Positions 39,575-47,392 of a stretch of 64,000 nucleotides of DNA are shown piece by piece. Under the pieces are notes generated by a model, which saw only the letters and a program-made list of their open reading frames with translations, was not told the DNA's origin and ran no database searches. Numbering within the stretch: the first letter of the stretch is position 1; every line of letters begins with the position of its first letter. A program made the translations under genes and the position numbers. Source of the stretch: Gammaproteobacteria bacterium (GTDB lineage Bacteria; Pseudomonadota; Gammaproteobacteria; SZUA-152); assembly GCA_011321815.1 (NCBI GenBank), contig DROS01000036.1, positions 1-64,000 of the forward strand, given 5' to 3'.

Positions 39575-40666
39575 TTATTCCTCAAACTCATTCAGATCAT
39601 AATCAGTATCAGCAAACACGGGCGCCATGGGTGTCAGTGCAACGATACGCGCCTGTATATATTTCAACACCGCATCGCCCAGGCCTCCGGCACGTTGCGC
39701 ACGTTGAAAAGCGTCCAGTGCGAGGCTGGCTTCGCCCATGGCATCCTGAGCCAGGGCCAGGCCCATCCACCATGACGCCACTCCCGGGCGCTGTAATAAA
39801 ATTTGTTGGTAGGTGTGTGCTGCCTGCGCATATTTTTCCACCTGCTGGTAAAGGGCCGCCAGTAAGGCATGATATTCGGGGTCGGTTGCCACAGCTGGGC
39901 GCGCCCGCTCCAATACCATGACGGCAGCAGCGGTATCACCCTGATCCACCAGAATACGCGCATACAATTTTGCCAGTGGTGCAGCCGTCGGCATTAACTG
40001 TAGACCCTCACTTAAAATACTCGCCGCTTCGTTCATACGCCCGGTATTTAATAAAATTGCCGCCAGTGTTTCACGGGCCTGAAAATGAACCGGCGAAAAG
40101 GACAACGCCTCCTCCAGTGCACGTTGTGCATCCTGCTGGTGATTGCGGGACAACATGTGTATCGCATGCTGAAAGGCCAGTTGTGCTTTCTGTTCACCGG
40201 TCAGCGGATGAATGATTTTGTTGATATTTCCCTCGGGGCTGACGGGGGTTGTTTCAATGATGTTCTCAACGCGCGGTTTTATTGCCTTCGGTGTGATTTT
40301 TTTGGCAATGGTTTTTACCATTGTTTTCCTGGCCTCCACAGCGGGCTCAGGTTTAGCCGTTATGAGCGCAGTTGTGATGCTTTTGGGCAAGGTGTCTGCG
40401 ATAAAGTCCGGTATTTCTTTTTTAGGCGTGACAATCGCTGTGTTTTCTGTTGCCACAGTTTGTTGTTGGTTACCCAATAAATACGCCATAATCACCGCGC
40501 TCACAAAAACCCCTGCCACAATGACAGCCAAAACCCTATAATTAATTGAACTTCCCGCAGGCTGTGCTACTGAGCCGCTGGCGCTAAGCCCGCGCAGCGG
40601 GGATGATCCCATTCCCGGCGTATGGCGTTGTTCGAGATCGTGCAACATTTGATTGATCAGACTCAT
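39575..40666 (-). CDS. mshN: MSHA biogenesis protein MshN (TPR)
   Basis: 363 residues. A short cytosolic N-terminus (MSLINQMLHDLEQRH, a MshN hallmark) precedes one membrane helix (about 46-66) and a K/P-rich linker. From about 165 to 340 there are several tetratricopeptide repeats, such as AQRALEEALSFSPVHFQAR and AAHTYQQILLQRPGVASWW. The TPR part lies in the periplasm and is a scaffold for the machinery. It is spaced by 3 bases from mshM. Confidence 0.88.
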   Translation of the reverse strand: MSLINQMLHDLEQRHTPGMGSSPLRGLSASGSVAQPAGSSINYRVLAVIVAGVFVSAVIMAYLLGNQQQTVATENTAIVTPKKEIPDFIADTLPKSITTALITAKPEPAVEARKTMVKTIAKKITPKAIKPRVENIIETTPVSPEGNINKIIHPLTGEQKAQLAFQHAIHMLSRNHQQDAQRALEEALSFSPVHFQARETLAAILLNTGRMNEAASILSEGLQLMPTAAPLAKLYARILVDQGDTAAAVMVLERARPAVATDPEYHALLAALYQQVEKYAQAAHTYQQILLQRPGVASWWMGLALAQDAMGEASLALDAFQRAQRAGGLGDAVLKYIQARIVALTPMAPVFADTDYDLNEFEE

Positions 40667-40669
40667 GCG

Positions 40670-41575
40670 TCAGGCTCCCAGGCTCATTGCCGCAGCCGCT
40701 GCGGCCGCACCCATGGCAGAAACAACCGCTGCCCCCATGCGGGCAAAACTGGAAGGGGGCAATGGTTTTATGCCATCAGTATCCTCTGCGGCCAACTGCA
40801 AATGTTGCAAGGTGATATTTGAGGCGCCCTGGCCATAGGCGGCCATCAACATTTTATGTGCCAATACGTTGATTACCCGTGGCACACCCTGACTGATATG
40901 ATGTAAACCCTCCACGGCATCCCGGTTAAACAACGGTTTTCCATGATAACCGGCAACCAATAAACGATGTGCAAGATAGCCCTCGATACCGTTAATATCG
41001 ATGGTTTTCAGCTCCTGGGAAAAAGTAATGCGCTGACGTAACTGACGCAGTTTGTTTTGTGACAGCCGCTCATCCAGCTCAGGTTGCCCAAACAATACCA
41101 CTTGAAGCAGCTTGCTTTTTTCGGTTTCCAGATTGGTTAACAAGCGCAAGGCCTCCATGGAATCATCCGGCAAGGCCTGCGCCTCATCCAGAAACAAAAC
41201 CACCCGTTGGTCTTCGGCGTTTAACTTAATCAAACGATCATTAATCAATGATAAAATTCGATGCTGACCCATGTTGCGGGAGTATTTGATACTCAGTTCA
41301 TCAGCCAATGCCATGCGCAAACCTGCCGGTGTTAAACAGGGGTTCGGCAGGTAAGCGGTCACAAAATCATCATCCAGAATATTCAATAATTTACGGCACA
41401 ATAATGTTTTTCCAGTGCCCACTTCACCACTGATTTTTATAAACCCCTCTCCATTGCGCAGTGCTACCAATAGAACATTTAAAGCTTCCTGATAACTCCC
41501 ATAACAGTAAAAATAACTGGTATCGGGTGTAATTGCGAAAGGCATTTCCTTGATGTCAAAATGTTCCAGGTACAT
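40670..41575 (-). CDS. mshM: MSHA biogenesis ATPase MshM
   Basis: 301 residues, ExeA-like AAA ATPase. The start MYLEHFDIKEMPFAITPDT is typical of the family. Walker A is GEVGTGKTLL (about 51-60) and Walker B is VVLFLDEAQALP. The downstream region carries the winged-helix-like HKMLMAAYGQ segment. In ExeA homologues the ATPase helps place the secretin in the wall. The C-terminus is odd: it ends in an alanine-rich tail (AAVVSAMGAAAAAAAMSLGA) that resembles a membrane helix, possibly anchoring the protein. Confidence 0.9.
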   Translation of the reverse strand: MYLEHFDIKEMPFAITPDTSYFYCYGSYQEALNVLLVALRNGEGFIKISGEVGTGKTLLCRKLLNILDDDFVTAYLPNPCLTPAGLRMALADELSIKYSRNMGQHRILSLINDRLIKLNAEDQRVVLFLDEAQALPDDSMEALRLLTNLETEKSKLLQVVLFGQPELDERLSQNKLRQLRQRITFSQELKTIDINGIEGYLAHRLLVAGYHGKPLFNRDAVEGLHHISQGVPRVINVLAHKMLMAAYGQGASNITLQHLQLAAEDTDGIKPLPPSSFARMGAAVVSAMGAAAAAAAMSLGA

Positions 41576-41599
41576 AGGATTTTACCGTTGTTTTCATGT

Positions 41600-43381
41600 T
41601 TATTCCGCAGCCTTGTCACTAACATCTGGCGGCGAGCCAAGGTGGGTGATTCTTTCGAAACGCTCTGTTACCTTTTGCATCTCATCAGTCCACACATTAT
41701 CACTGTCGACAACAATCGGCCGTAATAAAATGACCAGTTCGCTTTTGCGGGTTATTTTCTTTTCATGCCGAAACAAACCACCTATCAATGGCAAATCACC
41801 AAACAAGGGCACCGACGTTTTTTTATTTCTGGTCTGGTTTTGCATCAAACCGCCAATCACCACCACCTGGCCGCTGCGCGCGCGCACAATGCTGTCAGAT
41901 TCCCTGATCATACTCAGAGCCAGTGGGACACTAAGTTGGCTGATTGAAGACAGGCTGATTTGTTTGACACGCTCGGTAACTTCACTGACGGACGGATGAA
42001 TGTGCAAAGTCACCACATCGTCTTCGCTGATCTGTGGAATCACATCCAGGGCTACACCTGAAAAGAAAGGAGTCAATTCAACATTAACGGATTGATTGGC
42101 GCTGGCTCCACCCAATGCGGTGTTGGTATTCGTGTTGACATCGGTGACAAAAAACTCGTCAGTTCCCACTTTGATAACGGCCTTTTGATTATTGACTGTG
42201 GACACCCGGGGGCTGGAAAGCACATGTACATCACCCTGTGTTTTAAGAAATTCCAGGAAACCGGTGAAATCACCAATATTGAGACTCATGGCAAACATAC
42301 CACCAAAGGCTGAAGCGACATCCGAGCGCAGACTGGCCAGGTTGGTTGGATTCAGGGCATCGGTCTGCCCCTGTAAATTGCTGACGCCTGAAGTGAATAC
42401 GCTGGAACCACCAAACTGCCCGGCAATAACGCTATCCCCATTTTTACCTTTACCCAGCGCAGACCAGTTGACACCTGACTGGAAACCATCGCTGAGTTCC
42501 ACTTCAAGAATTTTTGCCTCGAGAATCACCTGGCGCTCAATAATATCCTGTGTCGTCCGTAGATATTGTGATACCGCACGTAATTCTGCGGGCATGGCGC
42601 GAACCACCACCATGCCCGACTGTGCATTTATAATCACCTTTCGTCCTTCTTCATTACCAATAATGGCCTGCAATGCCACCGTCAATTCTGTCCAGAAATT
42701 GGATACCGATCGGGTGCTCACCTGGCTGCCGGAAACCGCTGTGCTTCTGTTCGATGAACTGCTGTTATTTGTACCGGATCTGCTGCCTGTTCTGCCTGAA
42801 CCCGAACGATTTTTTTGTGATGTCTGAACCTGTCCAGAGCTTACGCGGACATTTGATAATCCCGAGCGCTTTACATTGAGATAATCAATTGTAAATATTT
42901 TCGATCGCAGTTTGGCGGGCAACACCTCATAGCCATTGTTGATGCGATTGAATTCATAACCATAAATATTGCGCACGGTATCCATGACTTCATTAATGGT
43001 GGCGTTTTTCATGCTCAGGGATATTTTTCCTTTAATGTCAGGATGGGTAACCATGTTGTAAGGTGTATCTTTTACCAGGCTCATAAAAAATGTACGGGCA
43101 TTGACATGATCAACCGTAATATCAAATCTGCGTTCTATTGGTTTCTGATTAATGCCGGAAAACTCAATATTCAATGGAGGCATTAACGCAGCAGATACTT
43201 CTGGTGGCAAGATTTCAGGCTTGCTTTTTGTGGTGGATTGCCGGGTGTTTTTTTGCAGATTTTTATTGATTTCATCTGCAACGCTTCCCCCGCGGGGAAG
43301 TTGTGACGCACATGATGTTAACAATAGTGCGGTAATTATCATTAATACAACATGCTGAATGGATTTTTTTCCGTGTTTCAT
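41600..43381 (-). CDS. mshL: MSHA outer-membrane secretin MshL
   Basis: 593 residues. A lipoprotein signal with lipobox LLTSC (about residues 20-24). Secretin N-domains (about 80-170, FDITVDHVNARTFFMSLVKD), then a Ser/Gly/Asn-rich spacer (about 185-225), an N1-like domain (NAQSGMVVVRAMPAELRAVS) and the C-terminal secretin domain (about 340-570) with VPLALSMIRESDSIVRARSG and the final SELVILLRPIVV. It forms the multimeric outer-membrane pore for the pilus. It lies 2 bases after mshK. Confidence 0.93.
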   Translation of the reverse strand: MKHGKKSIQHVVLMIITALLLTSCASQLPRGGSVADEINKNLQKNTRQSTTKSKPEILPPEVSAALMPPLNIEFSGINQKPIERRFDITVDHVNARTFFMSLVKDTPYNMVTHPDIKGKISLSMKNATINEVMDTVRNIYGYEFNRINNGYEVLPAKLRSKIFTIDYLNVKRSGLSNVRVSSGQVQTSQKNRSGSGRTGSRSGTNNSSSSNRSTAVSGSQVSTRSVSNFWTELTVALQAIIGNEEGRKVIINAQSGMVVVRAMPAELRAVSQYLRTTQDIIERQVILEAKILEVELSDGFQSGVNWSALGKGKNGDSVIAGQFGGSSVFTSGVSNLQGQTDALNPTNLASLRSDVASAFGGMFAMSLNIGDFTGFLEFLKTQGDVHVLSSPRVSTVNNQKAVIKVGTDEFFVTDVNTNTNTALGGASANQSVNVELTPFFSGVALDVIPQISEDDVVTLHIHPSVSEVTERVKQISLSSISQLSVPLALSMIRESDSIVRARSGQVVVIGGLMQNQTRNKKTSVPLFGDLPLIGGLFRHEKKITRKSELVILLRPIVVDSDNVWTDEMQKVTERFERITHLGSPPDVSDKAAE

Positions 43382-43383
43382 TT

Positions 43384-43770
43384 TTATTTCCCTTGTCTCA
43401 GTGACGCTGCCCGAGACAATGACTTAATATTTTTTTTCAACATCATTAATGTGATATCCCGTCTGCCGATACGTAGTCGTACCGCAGATGGTTGAATGCT
43501 TATTATTTTTGCCCCGTTAATATGCTCACCACGAGACACCACTTTGTTATTGATTACTGCCGCACGTCTTTGTGTGGATATCAATGTGGATGTCAGTATC
43601 CAGCGAGGTCGCTGGGTTTTATCAGACGATTTGGACGCTATTGTCGTTGTGGTGGGCGGACGTGTAGGATCTTCCAATGCCGCTTGTAATGGCATAACCA
43701 ATAGCAACGTTATTATGATGACGATGGACTGGATTCTCTTTAGAGGTTTACACACCGATCCAGCCCTCAT
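43384..43770 (-). CDS. mshK: MSHA biogenesis protein MshK
   Basis: 128 residues. The N-terminal hydrophobic helix/signal (IVIIITLLLVMPLQAAL) is followed by DPTRPP, the conserved motif at the start of mature MshK/PilP-like proteins. A single beta domain (RRAAVINNKVVSRGEHING, RLRIGRRDITLML-like) follows. It is a periplasmic pilotin-like partner of the secretin. Its start overlaps the end of mshJ by 23 bases. Confidence 0.83.
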   Translation of the reverse strand: MRAGSVCKPLKRIQSIVIIITLLLVMPLQAALEDPTRPPTTTTIASKSSDKTQRPRWILTSTLISTQRRAAVINNKVVSRGEHINGAKIISIQPSAVRLRIGRRDITLMMLKKNIKSLSRAASLRQGK

Positions 43771-44431
43771 GCAAGCTCAGAGTATGCACTGTGATCGCCA
43801 CGCTGGCTTTTGGGTATTTTGTGACTTCGTATTCCACATTATCCCAATACAGGCTCCAGGACATATTTTCCAAGGCATGTAAATAATTCAATGTTTTGAA
43901 ATAATCCCCCTCAAACACAATGCGTAAACCGTGTTTATAAATCTCCGGCTGATGTGTGCGGCTACGGTTTTTTTCATTTTCTGTTTTATTGCCCTCTTCT
44001 TCCGGAAATAGTGGTTGTACACCCAGGCTTTCCAGGCTGGTCAATACCAATCCACTTTCTGCGTGCAGCATATCGCGCAATATGCCTGCCATTTGTGTTG
44101 GCTGAATAAATTCGATGGTCAGGTTTTTTTGTTGCTGCTTTAATTCTTCCAGCAGTGTTTGCAGTTCACTCACGCGGGCATTGATATGTTTGACTTGACT
44201 ACCCTGTAATGCTGCGGACATTTCCCGGATTTTTCCGGTAATGGCTTCAGTTTGCTGACTGGTGTCATACATTTCGGCAATAATCTTTTTTTGCTGAATT
44301 TCCTGTGGGCTCAATAACAATGCATCCCACAGCAAAAACAGCACGACAATAATTCCCACCGCAATCAAGCTGCGCTCACGTAGCGAAAAGGTTTCAAAGC
44401 GCTCCCCCCAGGCTGTAAAACGATCTTTCAT
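43748..44431 (-). CDS. mshJ: MSHA biogenesis protein MshJ (PilO-like)
   Basis: 227 residues. One membrane helix near 23-40 (SLIAVGIIVVLFLLWDALLL), a periplasmic coiled coil (about 45-105, EIQQKKIIAEM and following) and a PilO/GspM-like ferredoxin fold ending YPKASVAITVHTLSL. It is part of the inner-membrane alignment complex with the PilN-type protein encoded just upstream, which it overlaps by 4 bases. Confidence 0.87.
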   Translation of the reverse strand: MKDRFTAWGERFETFSLRERSLIAVGIIVVLFLLWDALLLSPQEIQQKKIIAEMYDTSQQTEAITGKIREMSAALQGSQVKHINARVSELQTLLEELKQQQKNLTIEFIQPTQMAGILRDMLHAESGLVLTSLESLGVQPLFPEEEGNKTENEKNRSRTHQPEIYKHGLRIVFEGDYFKTLNYLHALENMSWSLYWDNVEYEVTKYPKASVAITVHTLSLHEGWIGV

Positions 44432-45063
44432 GGTGACACCTCTGTCAGGGGGCGGGCTTGTGGTGGTTCCGTGCCGGTATATACGACGAAATCAACAAAA
44501 CGGGCATCAGGTTCTTTACGCTGAATTTGCAACAAGCCAAACTCGGTGCCACTCAATGCGCGCTCACTGGAGAGTTGCTGTAAAAATGTCGGCACCAGCG
44601 CCGCCTGCAAAGACCGGCCACGAATAACCAAACCCTCGCCACCTGCCTGTACGGTAAAACCTGTAAGCCATACCCCTTTGGGAGCCTGACGGGAAAAACT
44701 TTCCAGATAATTTGAGACGCCACGTGTGTAACTGTCTTTTACCCGCGTCAAAGCGACGACAACTTTCTGCCGGGCCGCCAGTTCCTGCTCCAGACTGGCC
44801 AGAGCCAATTGCGGTGCCGTGTCTGTTTTCATTCCCGCCAGGCGCACACTCACTTCCGCCAATTGTGTGGAAAATTGTGTCTGTCGCTTTTTCAGCTGTG
44901 CCAAATCAGTTTCCATTTGTTGGGTCTGTTGCACGCTCCAGCCGTACATCATGATCAGCACCACCAGCACTGCTGCACAAGTCTGGATTAATACCCTGAA
45001 CGACAGCAGTTTCCGTTCTTTGCGGAAGATGGGCTGAAATAAATTGACCTGCTGGTTGATCAT
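44428..45063 (-). CDS. mshI2: MSHA PilN-like protein (MshI2)
   Basis: 211 residues. A short cytoplasmic N-terminus MINQQVNLFQPIFRKERK contains the conserved NLFxP motif that binds PilM-type partners. One membrane helix (about 24-42), a coiled coil, then a periplasmic ferredoxin-like domain with GVWLTGFTVQAGGEGLVIRG (family hallmark W-L..). First gene of the MSHA operon in this window. Its PilM-type partner MshI is encoded at the far end of the operon. Confidence 0.86.
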   Translation of the reverse strand: MINQQVNLFQPIFRKERKLLSFRVLIQTCAAVLVVLIMMYGWSVQQTQQMETDLAQLKKRQTQFSTQLAEVSVRLAGMKTDTAPQLALASLEQELAARQKVVVALTRVKDSYTRGVSNYLESFSRQAPKGVWLTGFTVQAGGEGLVIRGRSLQAALVPTFLQQLSSERALSGTEFGLLQIQRKEPDARFVDFVVYTGTEPPQARPLTEVSP

Positions 45064-46099
45064 GCCTGCTCTGCATCCTTTTGAAATTCTGTGTAGCCAT
45101 TTTTGCGCGGAATTTTCTTACCCAGAAACGTGCCCAAATTATTCTGTGCACGTTCCTAACTCATTGAACCTCAGTCGAATAGCGAAAATTCTATGGCGTA
45201 ACCCAATAGCGACACCCTGGCTGGCAAGCTTGAGTGCACTGTGCGCTGTGTCACAAAACTTAAATCTGGATCAAGACAGGGTGTTTCAGCTTTACCACTG
45301 CTGAAACCCATTTTTTTCGTCTTGAAAAGCAGAAGGAAAATATCTGCATTTTGATGTCCGTCACCCAATCTGGAATCACTCGGATTTCCCGTAAAACTTG
45401 ATTGGCTATGCGGATATACGTTCAGGTGCGCATATTTTTTTGCAGCCGGGAACAACAAAAAAGAGCGGGTATGAAATTAGCGACATCTGCCCCAAACCGG
45501 ATACTTTGCCGAATCGAAACCAGTGGTTTTTGATTTGTCCCGGACTTTCCAATTTGGAAAACGAGGGAACCTGATAGTGGGAAATAGCGTTTATAGGTTA
45601 TTGCGTAATAAAAACTGCTTTTATATCAATGACAAAGGTTTTTGTTTTTCTGTATTTTTACACAACTCGTGTCAGGTATGTGACCAGTGTCACAGTGTTT
45701 TTGCCGCAATTCCCGGAGCATACAGAGCAGTCATGCAAACTATGCTTTACGCAACAAACAGCTTCTCTTCGGCGGCGTATTGCTTGAGAGCGTGTTGCAA
45801 CGCGGGGAAAACAGGGTCAGGGAAGCCGCGATAATAAAGCATGGCTAACAATATTAAAAAATGTGTTGTCTGCCGTAATGACAGATGCACGCTGGCCGAT
45901 ACCGTATCAAAGGCTAAACATAGTTGGGGTAAATACACATGATGTATGACGTTAAAAAACAACAATCGCTGAAGTTTGCTGTTTGCACACACGGTGACAA
46001 CGGCATGGACACCTGCTTACGCCCGCTGAGCTGTTTCGTTTTTCCGCATGCAAATATTAATTTTGCCTCCACCCAATCCAGCTTTTAAGGATGCACAAC
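45064..46099. other. Divergent regulatory region between the MSHA operon and the LamG/heme operon
   Basis: About 1 kb without a supportable gene; frames up to 103 codons overlap one another and have no family character. It must carry the promoters of both divergent operons. A perfect CRP palindrome is at 45679-45694. I looked for a cyclic di-GMP (GEMM) riboswitch and saw none. Confidence 0.6.
45679..45694. promoter_or_regulatory. CRP (cAMP receptor protein) binding site
   Basis: TGTGACCAGTGTCACA is an exact TGTGA-N6-TCACA, the consensus core for CRP and its close relative Vfr. It lies about 616 bases before the MSHA operon start and about 405 bases before the heme/LamG operon start. Long leaders or further promoters are therefore implied. 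A class I adenylate cyclase is encoded in the same window. Confidence 0.75.
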
Positions 46100-47314
46100 A
46101 TGAGCACTAAAATTTTCCCACAAGACTTTTCACAAAAAATGGTCCGCACAGCACTTGCCCTGGTTTTGTCGGCAACGTTTGCTGGCAGCGTGCTGGCTGG
46201 TGAACGCGAACAGGCCAAACGGATTCACGACCGGCTGGCTGGCGTGCCTCCCAGTGATGCCGTGCTCACGGCCATGCAGGCCGACATCAGTGGTGGTGAT
46301 GCCAACGCCGCTGCGCTCAAAGCTTTGAATAATCCCAATTTTTATCGGGTGACACTGAAAAACTTCATTACTCCATGGACCAACGAAGCACAGACGACAT
46401 TCGAGCCGCTTAACGATTATACCGCTACGGTAATTGGTATTATTCGCGACGATTATGATTTCCGCACCATTCTTTACGGTGATATTCTTTACACAGCAAA
46501 TACCGCCGGGCTGCCGCCATATTCCCCCAGCAGCAATGCTCATTACAAGGAAATGGAAGACCGCGGCGTCAACCTTATGACTGATCTGGTGGAAACCACC
46601 CAGACAGACCCGGCCACCCTCAACCTGCCAGCAGGTGCAGCAGCCGGTGTGCTTACCACCCGTGCCGCCGCCAAAGCCTTTTTTGTGGATGGCACCAACC
46701 GCGCCATGTTTCGCTTCACCATGCTCAATCATTTATGCAATGACATGGAGCAAGTGAAAGACTCCAGTTATAGTCCAGACCGTGTTCGTCAGGACGTTTC
46801 CCGTAGCCCAGGTGGCGACAGCCGCATCTACATGAATGCCTGCGTTGGTTGTCACAGCGGCATGGACCCCATGACCCAGGCCTTTGCCTATTACGACTAC
46901 ACCTATCCTATGAACGGTAATGAACCCGATTACGAAGCCGGGCAAATGGTTTATTCCGGCGGTGTTGTACAGCCCAAATATCTGCAAAACAGCAACAATT
47001 TTGAATATGGCTACGTTACTCCCAACGATAACTGGGATAACTACTGGCGCACCGGCCGTAACAGTGCGCTGGGTTGGGACAGCGCATTAACCGGTAGTGG
47101 AAGTGGTGCGTCGTCCATGGGGCAGGAGCTGGCGCACAGCGATGCCTTCGCCCGCTGCCAGGTCGAAAAAGTGTTCAAAGCTGTGTGCTTGCGAGCACCG
47201 GTCGACGCCACAGACCGTGCGCAAATCAACACCATGATCACGACCTTTCGGGGTAATGGCTACAAGCTGAAACAGGTATTTGCAGACTCTGCCGTATTCT
47301 GCATGGGTAATTAA
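46100..47314 (+). CDS. Exported mono-heme protein with a planctomycete-type cytochrome motif
   Basis: 404 residues from the ATG at 46100; the ATG at 46091 is too close to the AAGG ribosome-binding site. A signal peptide (ALALVLSATFAGSVLAGE) precedes a helical N-terminal region. The single heme-binding motif is NACVGCHSGMDP (CxxCH at about 248-252), and the following AFAYYDY matches the C-x-x-C-H-x-x-M-D-P-x-x-x-A pattern of DUF1585/DUF1588-type cytochrome modules. More cysteines near the C-terminus (ARCQ, AVCL, AVFCM) may form disulfides. It is the first gene of a three-gene operon with a LamG/heme lipoprotein and a Tat protein. Function unknown; a periplasmic electron-transfer or heme-sensing part is inferred. 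Confidence 0.7.
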   Translation: MSTKIFPQDFSQKMVRTALALVLSATFAGSVLAGEREQAKRIHDRLAGVPPSDAVLTAMQADISGGDANAAALKALNNPNFYRVTLKNFITPWTNEAQTTFEPLNDYTATVIGIIRDDYDFRTILYGDILYTANTAGLPPYSPSSNAHYKEMEDRGVNLMTDLVETTQTDPATLNLPAGAAAGVLTTRAAAKAFFVDGTNRAMFRFTMLNHLCNDMEQVKDSSYSPDRVRQDVSRSPGGDSRIYMNACVGCHSGMDPMTQAFAYYDYTYPMNGNEPDYEAGQMVYSGGVVQPKYLQNSNNFEYGYVTPNDNWDNYWRTGRNSALGWDSALTGSGSGASSMGQELAHSDAFARCQVEKVFKAVCLRAPVDATDRAQINTMITTFRGNGYKLKQVFADSAVFCMGN

Positions 47315-47392
47315 AAACAAGACACGAACAATCAATTTATTAGTGGACACGCTGGTAAAAGGTGCCATAACAGGTTTTTTTGGAGCATTACA

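Noticed and set aside
45523..45834. 103-codon frame upstream of the heme operon
   Set aside because: No ribosome-binding site, no family pattern, and it runs over the CRP site; probably noncoding.
45064..46099. Cyclic di-GMP riboswitch controlling the MSHA or heme operon
   Set aside because: I looked for the conserved GEMM core and tetraloop-receptor pattern on both strands by eye and did not find them.
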